Program-made: the position numbers and the translations under genes
The notes under the pieces: generated by a model
What the model was told of the DNA's origin: nothing
The model's database searches: none
Seen by the model: the letters and a program-made list of their open reading frames with translations, nothing else
Source of the DNA: Parabacteroides chongii
Lineage (GTDB): Bacteria; Bacteroidota; Bacteroidia; Bacteroidales; Tannerellaceae
Length of the DNA: 64,000 nucleotides
Reading direction: 5' to 3'
Assembly: GCF_029581355.1 (NCBI RefSeq)
Contig: NZ_CP120849.1
Location: 4,124,501-4,188,500 of the forward strand
Shown: positions 1 through 8,294 of the stretch, one piece after another
Numbering within the stretch: the stretch's first letter is position 1
Layout of the letters: each line of letters opens with the position of its first letter

Positions 1-461
1 CGAAGAAAGCAGGAGGTGTGTGATGCTTTGACTATATGGGGAGATTTTTATAAAGGAAAAGTGGTTTATAAGCTACGGTGAAACAAAATGGTAAACAAAA
101 AGTGTATAAATAAGTACTGGTTGCGATTGACGCTTTTTAGTAAGGCTTAAAAATCAACCGGAGTTGGCCTTCTTCCCGTAAGAAAAGTGAAGATTTGAAA
201 GAGTAAAAACATAAAACAATTTGTAAACAGTTAAATTACAGTAGTTTAAATGATGGGTGACTAGTTGAAATCAGGATATTGGAGAATGTAAGGAAAGATT
301 TTACTGAATGGTTCCTTCCCTTAAAATATGTATTCATATTGGCATCCGTATGAATATTAAGGCTCCTTTGTGCAAAAAATGGATAAAAAACTAGAGTATA
401 TCAAAAAAGGTTATTACATTTGTGACGTTTTAACAGATACTATATCTATCCGTTCCGTCTC
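1..461. other. Gene-free left edge
   Basis: No convincing gene is seen here. A 63-codon frame at 370-561 runs antisense into the integrase and has no family resemblance. The stretch is AT-rich. It holds small inverted repeats: TATTCATA at 331-338 with TATGAATA at 349-356, and AAGGAA/TTCCTT arms around 291-317. These could belong to a recombination or regulatory site of the neighbouring recombinase, or to the 3' region of a gene outside the window. Confidence 0.5.
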
Positions 462-473
462 TTACCAAGAGAC
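457..473. repeat. Perfect hairpin at the integrase 3' end
   Basis: GTCTCTT (457-463), a 3-nt loop, then AAGAGAC (467-473) form a perfect inverted repeat spanning the stop codon of the recombinase gene. No U-run follows on the minus strand, so a standard terminator is not obvious. A recombinase recognition arm is possible, but no second copy is visible in the window. Confidence 0.4.
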
Positions 474-1739
474 AGAATACCCATCTGAATATCTAAAGGC
501 ATTCATATTACTTTTGTGTTTATACTTCATTTTACCGTATATTACCACATCATTCGCGTGATCCATTCGCGGGTTATCGAGTAGACCGATATAGATAAGC
601 GTCACTTTCGTGGAAGAATGCCCCAGCCCTTTAGAAATAAGTTCTATCGGAACTCCCTTTTGATTGGCAATGCTGGCCCAGGTGTGACGGGCTACATAGG
701 TCGTGAGATTTTCCACGCCTACCAGTTCCCCCAGTTTTTTAAGCTGTTTGTTTTGTAGCCGGAGGGCACTTTCATAATTGATATAAGTGGCATCATCGCT
801 GAGTATGGGGAATAGTCTCCGGCGACTGTTGGAGGCATAACGTTTTATGATTGCGATCATTTCCGGAAGCAGACGTATCTTTAATTCCTGTCCGGTTTTC
901 TGCCGCTTATAGGTCAATGTATCCCCTTTTATGTTTTCCTTTTTGAGGTGGGCGAGGTCGATATACGACATGCCCCGTGCATAGTAGGAAAAGAGAAACA
1001 TATCGCGGGCGAATTTCAGGGCGGGCGACTGTAATTCCTTGTCGGTAAGTTTGGCCAGCCGTATGATCACCTTTTCTTCTACGGCACGTTTGGCGGTCTT
1101 CTCCACCCGGGTATTGACCTTTGTGAAAGGGGAGGAGGCGTTGGGGATAAGTCCGGTTTTGACCGCCTTGTTCCAGCAGGATTGTGTGATACGGAGATAG
1201 AAGGAGACGGTATTGGGGGCGAGTCCTTTTTCGATAAGCCAGGTTTCCAGCTGTTTCACTTTCGTTTCGTCGATATCGTCCAGCCGTATGTCTTTCCCTT
1301 CCGAAAAGAGAGTAAGCGTATTGAGCGTACTGCGGTAATGATGCGAAGTGGCTTTCTTTCCCTCCCGGGCGAATTGCTCGCTGAGTTGTTCCATAAAGGA
1401 ATACAGGGACCTCTTATCTTCGTTTTCCTTGCAGGCCGACAGCAGGTTGGCAACCGACAGGGTGTTGTTCCTCTCCAGAAAACGAATGAGATTGAAGAGG
1501 TACTGCTGCCGTTCTTTTATTTGGGTATCTAATGAATACAGGTGCAACACTTGTTCCGGCAGAGTGCCGGGAGGTATGCGGATACATCCTTCTTGTTCGT
1601 CCCATTCGTTGTCGGACAGTTTGATCCCCAAAGGTATGCGCGCCACTTTGCGGCAATAGATGATTTGCAGGTAAACGGGCATAGGGTGAGCCGGTTTCGC
1701 AGACTTCTTTCGTTTGATCTTTACTGAAATTTTATTCAT
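462..1739 (-). CDS. Tyrosine-type site-specific recombinase
   Basis: A 425-residue integrase of the Bacteroidetes phage-integrase class, expected to cut and rejoin DNA at specific sites. The N-terminus (about residues 1-95) looks like the arm-type DNA-binding domain (MPVYLQIIYCRKVARIPLG). A SAM-like core-binding domain follows (about 105-205), then the catalytic domain. Visible catalytic elements are the first Arg near SYYARGMSYIDL, the box II VARHTWAS and the tyrosine in TLIYIGLLD. Length is normal and the gene looks intact. It is transcribed away from the ATPase gene at 1811 across a 71-bp spacer containing an inverted repeat. Such solitary recombinases in Bacteroides and Parabacteroides either belong to integrated elements or flip invertible promoters near capsule loci. 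The target site cannot be told from this window. Confidence 0.9.
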   Translation of the reverse strand: MNKISVKIKRKKSAKPAHPMPVYLQIIYCRKVARIPLGIKLSDNEWDEQEGCIRIPPGTLPEQVLHLYSLDTQIKERQQYLFNLIRFLERNNTLSVANLLSACKENEDKRSLYSFMEQLSEQFAREGKKATSHHYRSTLNTLTLFSEGKDIRLDDIDETKVKQLETWLIEKGLAPNTVSFYLRITQSCWNKAVKTGLIPNASSPFTKVNTRVEKTAKRAVEEKVIIRLAKLTDKELQSPALKFARDMFLFSYYARGMSYIDLAHLKKENIKGDTLTYKRQKTGQELKIRLLPEMIAIIKRYASNSRRRLFPILSDDATYINYESALRLQNKQLKKLGELVGVENLTTYVARHTWASIANQKGVPIELISKGLGHSSTKVTLIYIGLLDNPRMDHANDVVIYGKMKYKHKSNMNAFRYSDGYSVSW

Positions 1740-1761
1740 AACAAGTTCTTTTATAATAAAT

Positions 1762-1780
1762 ATAAAGGTAACGCCTTTAT
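1762..1780. repeat. Inverted repeat between divergent genes
   Basis: ATAAAGG (1762-1768), a 5-nt spacer, then CCTTTAT (1774-1780) form a perfect inverted repeat. It sits midway between the recombinase start (1739) and the ATPase-like gene (1811), just upstream of the rightward -7 box. This position suits an operator or a recombinase-binding site. The role is inferred from position only. Confidence 0.45.
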
Positions 1781-1786
1781 TATTTC

Positions 1787-1794
1787 TATCTTTG
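1787..1794 (+). promoter_or_regulatory. Bacteroidetes -7 box for the ATPase-like gene
   Basis: TATCTTTG matches the TAnnTTTG consensus of Bacteroidetes primary promoters and lies 16 bp before the first ATG at 1811. No good -33 TTTG was seen at the usual spacing, so this is a partial match. Confidence 0.45.
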
Positions 1795-1810
1795 TATCTG
1801 TACTTTTAAA

Positions 1811-3388
1811 ATGCGCGGATATATGGAAACAATGTATACCAGAAAATACCCGATAGGGATACAGGATTTCGAGAAAATCAGAAAAGAAGGTTATCTGTAT
1901 ATAGATAAGACCGAATTGATGTATCGATTGGTAAAAACCGGTAGCTACTATTTCCTGAGCCGCCCCCGCCGTTTTGGCAAAAGTCTCCTGATCTCCACAT
2001 TAGAAGCTTATTTTAAAGGTAAAAAAGAACTTTTTGAAGGACTGGCTGTTGAACAATTGGAAAAAGATTGGCTGACCTATCCGGTGTTTCATCTCGATTT
2101 GAATGCTGCAAAATACGATCAGGTAAACGATTTGGACGACATGCTGAACCGTAGGTTATCTGCCTGGGAGGAATTATATGGTTCCGATCCGGCAGAAAAA
2201 AGCCTGGCTTTACGCTTTGCCGGTGTCATTGAACGAGCCAGCATGCAGGCAGGACGCCGTGTAGTCATCCTGGTTGACGAATATGACAAACCTATGTTGC
2301 AGGCCATTGACAATGAGGAGTTGCAAAACGAATACCGCAATACCCTGAAAGCCTTTTACGGTGTGATGAAGAGTATGGACAGGTATATCCAGTTTGCTTT
2401 CCTCACAGGTGTAACCAAGTTCGGCAAAGTAAGTGTGTTCAGCGATCTGAATAATTTGGATGATATATCAATGTGGAAGCCTTATGTTTCCATCTGTGGT
2501 ATAAACGAAGAGGAGTTGCATCGTGATTTTGAAGAAGATATCCAGGCACTGGCTTCCGCGCTCGATATAACGTATGAAGAAACTTGTACGGAACTGGAGG
2601 CTTCTTATGACGGCTATCACTTCGTTGAAAATTCTGTGGGTATTTACAATCCATTCAGCTTACTGAATACATTGTCAAAGAAGAAATTCGGTAGCTACTG
2701 GTTCGAAACCGGAACTCCAACCTATTTGGTGAAGTTGTTGCAAAAATCAAACTACGACCTTTACCGGATGGCACATACCGAGACCGATGCCGATGTACTG
2801 AACAGCATCGATGCCATTTCGAGAAATCCCATACCGGTAATCTATCAAAGCGGTTACCTGACGATCAAGGGATACGACAAGACCTTTGGCCTTTATCGTC
2901 TGGGCTTTCCCAATAAAGAGGTAGAAGAAGGGTTTGTCAAATATCTTCTTCCTTATTATACTCCGGTGAGCAAAGTCGATACTACTTTCCAAATTAAGAA
3001 GTTTGCCCAGGAAGTTTACGAAGGCAATTACGATGCCTTTTTCCGGCGACTGCAAAGTTTCTTTGCCGATACACCTTATGAATTGGTTCGTGATCTGGAG
3101 CTACATTACCAAAATGTGCTCTTTATTGTTTTTAAGTTGTTGGGCTTCTATGTAAAAGCGGAATACCATACCTCCGAGGGCCGTGTAGATTTGATCTTGC
3201 AGACCGACCGTTTCATTTATGTCATGGAATTCAAACTCGACGGCACAGCAGAAGAGGCATTGCAACAAATTGACGACAAAGGCTATGCCCTTCCGTTCGC
3301 ATCCGACCCGCGTACGTTGTTCCGCATCGGAGTGAATTTCAATGCAAAGACTCGTATCATCGAAAAGTGGTTGGTTATTTCCAAATAA
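1811..3388 (+). CDS. AAA-ATPase-like / PD-(D/E)XK nuclease family protein
   Basis: A 525-residue member of the family with an N-terminal AAA-ATPase-like domain (PF09820-type) and a C-terminal PD-(D/E)XK nuclease-like domain (PF08011-type). The conserved opening RKYPIGIQDFEKI, the Walker A-like SRPRRFGKSLL (about residues 50-60) and the Walker B-like VVILVDEYDKP (about 152-162) are present. Near the C-terminus GRVDLIL followed by YVMEFKL gives the D...ExK nuclease core. These proteins are heavily amplified in gut Bacteroidetes, often with mobile DNA, and their function is unproven. The first ATG is used here; the ATGs at 1823 and 1832 also keep the conserved start and may be the real ones. The 3' end overlaps the convergent CobK-CbiD gene by 14 bp. 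Confidence 0.85.
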   Translation: MRGYMETMYTRKYPIGIQDFEKIRKEGYLYIDKTELMYRLVKTGSYYFLSRPRRFGKSLLISTLEAYFKGKKELFEGLAVEQLEKDWLTYPVFHLDLNAAKYDQVNDLDDMLNRRLSAWEELYGSDPAEKSLALRFAGVIERASMQAGRRVVILVDEYDKPMLQAIDNEELQNEYRNTLKAFYGVMKSMDRYIQFAFLTGVTKFGKVSVFSDLNNLDDISMWKPYVSICGINEEELHRDFEEDIQALASALDITYEETCTELEASYDGYHFVENSVGIYNPFSLLNTLSKKKFGSYWFETGTPTYLVKLLQKSNYDLYRMAHTETDADVLNSIDAISRNPIPVIYQSGYLTIKGYDKTFGLYRLGFPNKEVEEGFVKYLLPYYTPVSKVDTTFQIKKFAQEVYEGNYDAFFRRLQSFFADTPYELVRDLELHYQNVLFIVFKLLGFYVKAEYHTSEGRVDLILQTDRFIYVMEFKLDGTAEEALQQIDDKGYALPFASDPRTLFRIGVNFNAKTRIIEKWLVISK

Positions 3389-5216
3389 CTCCTTTTTCCG
3401 TTATCAATAAGATAGATAATTCTCCTTTAGGCAGGAGTGGGGTGCAATGTTCATGGCATCTTTTCAATAAGAGATTGAAGAATGCTTCTTGTTCTTCTGC
3501 AGGAAGCAATTGCCATAGTTCGCGGGCTAACGTGATGGTGTCGATCTTTTGGATTGTGTCTTCGGCACAGCCTGCCTGATGCGCCAAATCTTTCAGGAAG
3601 TCTTTATTCATCACTACCTTTTTACTGTGCGTATCGAGGAAGCCTTCGGCCAGTTTGACTGCTTTACCGATCATGATACCCATAACTACCTGGGGGAAGT
3701 CGAGCGATGAGGCTATCTTTAGGGTTTCGCCGATAAAGTTTCCGTAATGAACGAATGCCTGTGGAGGTAGTTCGGGGTAACGGGCTTTCAGATACCGTTC
3801 GCTTTTAGCACCGGAGTTTATTATGAGTGTCGTGCAACCGATAGCTTTGGCAACCTCCGCTTCTTTACGGATAGAGGCGATAAAAGCATCGGTCGAGAAA
3901 GGGCGTACGATGCCCGATGTCCCGATAATGGAGATGCCGCCGACGATACCTAGTTTCGGGTTGAATGTTCTTGCTGCCAACTCTTCACCTCCGGGAACGG
4001 AGATAGTGACTGTCAGTCCGCAGACTTCTGTCGTTTTTGCATTATGGGGAATAGATTGCCGGTATTCTTCTAAAACGGCAGTCAACTCTTCCGTCATCAT
4101 CTTGCGGGGTGTTGTGTTGATAGCAGGACCACCGACTTCCAGTCCCAAGCCAGGTAATGTTACCGTGCCGACTCCCGTGCCTGCAATAAAACGGATGGGA
4201 GCAGAGGCGGGTTCTTTCGAGAGAGTTACCTTCGTTACGATTTTAGAGCCGTTGGTCACGTCCGGGTCGTCCCCTGCATCTTTGATGACTGAGCAGATGG
4301 CACTGTCGCTTTCCCATTCGGTTTCTGCGACAGGTAAAGTGATCAATTCGCCTGATGGCAAAGTGATGGAGGATTGGGTTTGTTTCTCCTTATTGAGCAG
4401 TGCAATTAGTGCCGCTTTGGCAGCTGCTGTGGCACAAGCTCCGGTCGTGTAGCCATGATGCAAAGGGAAGAATTCCGGCAATAGCCGTTCTATTTGCTTG
4501 CGCAATCCGTCTTCTCCGTAAACAAAGTAGAATGTTTCGGGAAGTGCCGGACGTTTAACGACAAATACCGGGATCGAACGCTTACGGGCGGCAGTTACTT
4601 TTTCCGTGAAATAACCGGTTTGTCCGCTTTCTTTGGTGATAATGGCATCCGGCTGTAGCCGATCCATCCATTCGCCGGCATCATCTTCTTCCTGATAGAA
4701 AAGCAAATGCTCTGACGGAAATCCTTGCTTCATGGCAATGGCGAGCGATTCTTCCCGTTCGAGTATACGGAACCATGTGGGATATTTTTCCCACCAGGGA
4801 CGAAGAGGGGCAATTGTGTTGACTCCGGTTAGTGCAAGTAAATTGTGTGTACCCTGTTCGTCCAATTTACGGATTGCATCGGCATAGTCGTTACACCATA
4901 TCAATTCCGGGTCGCGCGGCGGATAACGCCGTTCGTAGCGGATAACCGGCAGTTGGAGGGAGGTAGAAACTTCTGCCACTGTCCGATGCAGGGCTGTGGC
5001 AAAAGGATGGGCGGCATCGATCAGCAGGCGGATACCTTTTTCACGGCAGAAGATTTCCATACTAGCCGTGTCCATGCCTCCGGTCAGCCGGATACCGTGT
5101 GCGCATTCTATCTCCTGAAGCGATCCTTTGGTTGAATAATAATAAGGTCCGCTTCCTTCATCAGCGATGCGTACACTGGCACGTCCTTCCGTTGTCCCTC
5201 CTAATATCAGTATCAT
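3375..5216 (-). CDS. Fused precorrin-6A reductase (CobK/CbiJ) and cobalt-precorrin-5B methyltransferase (CbiD)
   Basis: A 613-residue bifunctional enzyme of corrin-ring synthesis. Residues 1-245 match precorrin-6A reductase: the nucleotide-binding start MILILGGTTEGR, then IDAAHPFA and ITKESGQTG. From about residue 253 (HHGYTTGACATAAAKAAL) it is CbiD, which methylates C1 of cobalt-precorrin-5B using S-adenosylmethionine; the glycine-rich IVGGISIIGTSGIVRPFS is also present. CbiD and CobK are separate proteins in most organisms, and the fusion puts two nearby steps on one chain. It is the last gene of the minus-strand cobalamin operon, 17 bp after CbiG-CbiF. Its last codons overlap the end of the convergent gene at 1811-3388. 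Confidence 0.93.
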   Translation of the reverse strand: MILILGGTTEGRASVRIADEGSGPYYYSTKGSLQEIECAHGIRLTGGMDTASMEIFCREKGIRLLIDAAHPFATALHRTVAEVSTSLQLPVIRYERRYPPRDPELIWCNDYADAIRKLDEQGTHNLLALTGVNTIAPLRPWWEKYPTWFRILEREESLAIAMKQGFPSEHLLFYQEEDDAGEWMDRLQPDAIITKESGQTGYFTEKVTAARKRSIPVFVVKRPALPETFYFVYGEDGLRKQIERLLPEFFPLHHGYTTGACATAAAKAALIALLNKEKQTQSSITLPSGELITLPVAETEWESDSAICSVIKDAGDDPDVTNGSKIVTKVTLSKEPASAPIRFIAGTGVGTVTLPGLGLEVGGPAINTTPRKMMTEELTAVLEEYRQSIPHNAKTTEVCGLTVTISVPGGEELAARTFNPKLGIVGGISIIGTSGIVRPFSTDAFIASIRKEAEVAKAIGCTTLIINSGAKSERYLKARYPELPPQAFVHYGNFIGETLKIASSLDFPQVVMGIMIGKAVKLAEGFLDTHSKKVVMNKDFLKDLAHQAGCAEDTIQKIDTITLARELWQLLPAEEQEAFFNLLLKRCHEHCTPLLPKGELSILLITEKGVIWK

Positions 5217-5233
5217 CGTTCTTTCTGATAATG

Positions 5234-7078
5234 TTATTTGCGGAACAGATGTTTGAACTCGTCGGCGTACAGACGCGATAAGCCTTCCCGGTTGTCGATC
5301 GCATCTCCGACTACCAATAAGGTCGTTAATGTCAGATGATTGTCCTTGACTATCTTTGCCAGGTCTTTCAATTCGCCCCGATAGATACGTTCGTCTTTCC
5401 AGGTCAGTTTGTAGCAGGCGGCAACGGGTGTGGTAGGCGCATAATGTTGAAGAAGTTCTTCCTGCACTTTATCCACAATCCCGGCACTGAGATAAATACA
5501 CATCGTGCTTTGGCTGGCTGCTAGTTTGTGCAGTTGCTCTTTTTCCGGCATCGGTGTACGGCCTTCACCTCGGGTTAGAATAATGGTCTGTACCTTTTCC
5601 GGAATGGTAAACTGCGACTGTAAGGCGGCGGCAGCAGCCTGAAAAGAGGAAATCCCCGGTGTGATATGATAACTCATATTATATTGATCGAAGAAAGCCA
5701 TCTGTTCCTGTATCGCTCCATAGATACAAGGATCACCGGTATGTAGTCGGACAATGAATTTGCCTTTGTCGTAAAACTCTTTCATCAGCATGAACTGCTC
5801 TTCCAGGTTCATGTCTGCCGAACTGCGTACAGTAGCTCCCGGTTTGGCACAGAAAGTAAGCTCTTTCGGAACCAGGCTTCCGGCATATAAGATCAGATCC
5901 GCCTTTTCCAGCATCCTACGGCCACGGATAGAGATCAGTTCCGGATCGCCGGGACCGGCACCGACTATCTCGATATGGCCTTGCCGCTGAACGGATTTAT
6001 CCATTGCCACTGCGAATGTATAATCATTCTGTTCGCCTAACTGCCCTTTTTGTTTCTCCAGCAGCAGCAAACCTCCTCCTGCACTTTGTATGGCAGCAGC
6101 TTCAGCAACGCTTGACGACTGGGTCACCTCTTTTACTTTAGCGGAAGGATTCGGAACGGACAGTTTGTTCAAGACATCCGCCGGGTATGTCTTGAAAGGA
6201 CAATCCATGATGCCGTATGCCAGCAGAGCGAGTATGGCTTCGTCCTTTTTCAGATCGATGGAAGAGAGGTCCACCAAGGATTCGGGACAGAGGTTGTTAT
6301 CGATCAGCGTGGCGATGATATGCTGGTGCATTTCTATCGGATCGCCTTTCAGCCCTTTCCGGCAACCTATACCCAGATGCAATACTTTCGGGAAATAAGA
6401 TACCATCTTAATCTCTGCCTCATAAATGAACGGTCCGACAGTAATCACCAGCTCGAACTGGTCGAGCGGAATGTCGGAGAATTTATTGAATATCTGAACG
6501 TGTTCAGGACAGCTTTGTTCGAGATATTCCGTTCCTTTATCGCGGACATTCAGTAACAGAGCTGTCGGCTTTTTATTGACGAAAGCAGCGATACAGGCAT
6601 TCATTGCATTTTCATTGTCAGTCAGATCGTCGGCTACGACCGACCAGCCGAATTTCTCCGCCAGTGTATCGAGTGCCCATAGGCCGGTGTTGTCGCTTTG
6701 GGTGGTGACGATCGCGTTCCCTCCCAGTATCTGTGCTAGTTCTATGCTTAGTTCGTTTGCGCCTCCGATATGTCCGGATAAAACCGGAATGATATATTTG
6801 CCGGTACTGTCGATGCAAACCACGGCAGGATCGGTATGCTTATCCATTACATAAGGTGCAATGCAGCGTACACATATTCCCATTGCCCCGATAAAAATAA
6901 TGGCATCCGACTGGAGGAACAGGTCTCCTACAATGGAATCGATAGACTCCATCACGACCGTTTCCTCTTGCGATTCTTTACTGTAGATAACCGCGTCGGG
7001 ATATTGTTTCTTGATTTGTCGTGCCAGGGGCAGGCTGCTGACCGATACCACGACAATTGCTATAGATTTCTTATTCAT
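5234..7078 (-). CDS. Fused CbiG (cobalt-precorrin-5A hydrolase) and CbiF/CobM (precorrin-4 C11-methyltransferase)
   Basis: A 614-residue fusion. The N-terminal part (about 1-350) is CbiG: VIFIGAMGICVR-like motifs, then PVLSGHIGGAN and a C-terminal CbiG domain with LGIGCRKG. CbiG opens the delta-lactone ring and releases acetaldehyde during contraction of the corrin ring. From about residue 368 (HIEIVGAGPGDPELI) it is the SAM-dependent tetrapyrrole methylase CbiF/CobM, with IVRLHTGDPCIYGAI and YHITPGISSFQAAAA. CbiF makes the substrate that CbiG acts on, so the fusion joins consecutive steps. It lies 7 bp downstream of cobL in the same operon. CbiG marks this as the anaerobic, early-cobalt pathway. 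Confidence 0.94.
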   Translation of the reverse strand: MNKKSIAIVVVSVSSLPLARQIKKQYPDAVIYSKESQEETVVMESIDSIVGDLFLQSDAIIFIGAMGICVRCIAPYVMDKHTDPAVVCIDSTGKYIIPVLSGHIGGANELSIELAQILGGNAIVTTQSDNTGLWALDTLAEKFGWSVVADDLTDNENAMNACIAAFVNKKPTALLLNVRDKGTEYLEQSCPEHVQIFNKFSDIPLDQFELVITVGPFIYEAEIKMVSYFPKVLHLGIGCRKGLKGDPIEMHQHIIATLIDNNLCPESLVDLSSIDLKKDEAILALLAYGIMDCPFKTYPADVLNKLSVPNPSAKVKEVTQSSSVAEAAAIQSAGGGLLLLEKQKGQLGEQNDYTFAVAMDKSVQRQGHIEIVGAGPGDPELISIRGRRMLEKADLILYAGSLVPKELTFCAKPGATVRSSADMNLEEQFMLMKEFYDKGKFIVRLHTGDPCIYGAIQEQMAFFDQYNMSYHITPGISSFQAAAAALQSQFTIPEKVQTIILTRGEGRTPMPEKEQLHKLAASQSTMCIYLSAGIVDKVQEELLQHYAPTTPVAACYKLTWKDERIYRGELKDLAKIVKDNHLTLTTLLVVGDAIDNREGLSRLYADEFKHLFRK

Positions 7079-7085
7079 AGTTTAC

Positions 7086-8294
7086 TTATTTTGCTTCTTT
7101 GAAAGCCTTCAGTATGGTGATCGGATTATAATCGCCGATACTTACATCCAGCGGATCGTCCAGTTTTAATCCGGCTTCGCGGACGGCTTCGACAAACAGC
7201 TTTTCACTTTCTTCCGATACGGAGTTGAATACCAGCAGACCGTCGGGAGCCAGGTATCGGGCTACTTTCTGTACGATCTCTTTCAGTTTTCCGCCATGTC
7301 CTCCGATAAATACAGCATCGGGAGCATGCAGGTCGGAAACATCTTCCTCCATGAAGTCGCATATATGCACATCGATACCGGGTGCTCCCAGTTTGGAACT
7401 GTTTTTCTCCATCAGCGTCCAGCACTCCTTGCGTATTTCAAACGCGTGGATATGCAGATGCGGATACTGGCGTTTCGCTTCGATGGATACAGAGCCGGTG
7501 CAGAAACCGATGTCCCAGAAATGATCACACATAGGGAGCATCAAGGCACTCATATCGAGTACGCGGACAGGAGCTTTGGTGATCATCCGTTCCCGTCCGT
7601 CGAGCAGTTCGAACATCTTGTCGGGAATGCCCAAAGGACGATATGTGATGTCGTTATACATCCGTTGCAGGATTACGCAGTTCGGGCTGTCGATCGGATG
7701 TTCTTCCACTTCCGACAGAGCAAGCGAACGTGAGACGCGTTGCTTTTCCGGATTTCCCAGGTGTTCACCGATATACATTTTATATTGTGTGAAACCATAT
7801 TTCAGCAAACGCATAGCAATGGCTGCCGGTGTATGTACGTGATCGGTCAGAATACCGATTTTGGCCCTGTTCTCTATCAACGCACGGTCCAGTTCATGCC
7901 ACGGGCGACCGGTAAGGGAAACCATGCTCATGTCGTTGTAGGATATTTTCAGTTCATGTGAAAGCATTTGCAACGAGTTGAACGAGGGCAGGAGCGTTAT
8001 TTCAGCATCCGGCATCCGTTTGAGGATCGTTGAGGCGAATCCGTAGAACAAAGGGTCGCCCGAAGCAAATACGACAATCTTCTGATGATATTCGTACTCG
8101 TTGAAAACATCGTCGAGCGGTGCTTTTATATCGATCCATACAGCATCTTCCGGCAGAAAAGGCTTCAGTATCTCATGATGTCTTTTTCCGCCTGAAAAAT
8201 AGGTGTTGCCATTGATTATATCTACGATTTTATTACTCTTGCTGATGTAATTGGGGTCATCGGGGATGCCGATGACGATAAATTGAGTTCTCAT
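7086..8294 (-). CDS. cobL: Precorrin-6Y C5,15-methyltransferase (decarboxylating), CbiE-CbiT
   Basis: A 402-residue protein with the usual two-domain CobL layout. The N-terminal CbiE-type methylase (about 1-205) shows VVFASGDPLFYGFAS and LLPSFNSLQMLSHEL. The C-terminal CbiT-type Rossmann methyltransferase (about 215-400) shows FWDIGFCTGSVSIEAKR and AVFIGGHGGKLKEIV. Together they methylate C5 and C15 and remove the acetate side-chain carboxyl. The start codon overlaps the stop of the upstream CobJ-CbiC gene by 4 nt (8291-8294), so translation is probably coupled. The N-terminus begins directly in the methylase fold, which supports this start. Confidence 0.94.
   Translation of the reverse strand: MRTQFIVIGIPDDPNYISKSNKIVDIINGNTYFSGGKRHHEILKPFLPEDAVWIDIKAPLDDVFNEYEYHQKIVVFASGDPLFYGFASTILKRMPDAEITLLPSFNSLQMLSHELKISYNDMSMVSLTGRPWHELDRALIENRAKIGILTDHVHTPAAIAMRLLKYGFTQYKMYIGEHLGNPEKQRVSRSLALSEVEEHPIDSPNCVILQRMYNDITYRPLGIPDKMFELLDGRERMITKAPVRVLDMSALMLPMCDHFWDIGFCTGSVSIEAKRQYPHLHIHAFEIRKECWTLMEKNSSKLGAPGIDVHICDFMEEDVSDLHAPDAVFIGGHGGKLKEIVQKVARYLAPDGLLVFNSVSEESEKLFVEAVREAGLKLDDPLDVSIGDYNPITILKAFKEAK

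Noticed and set aside
370..561. 63-codon frame on the plus strand at the left edge
   Set aside because: It overlaps the integrase in antisense, has no family resemblance and lacks a ribosome site.
1..3388. Complete integrated element with att sites
   Set aside because: No direct-repeat attachment sites or conjugation genes are visible, and the tRNA is far away; the left edge lies outside the window.
3823..4452. 209-codon plus-strand frame inside cobK-cbiD
   Set aside because: It is an antisense shadow of a strongly conserved gene, low in charged-residue patterning and without homology.
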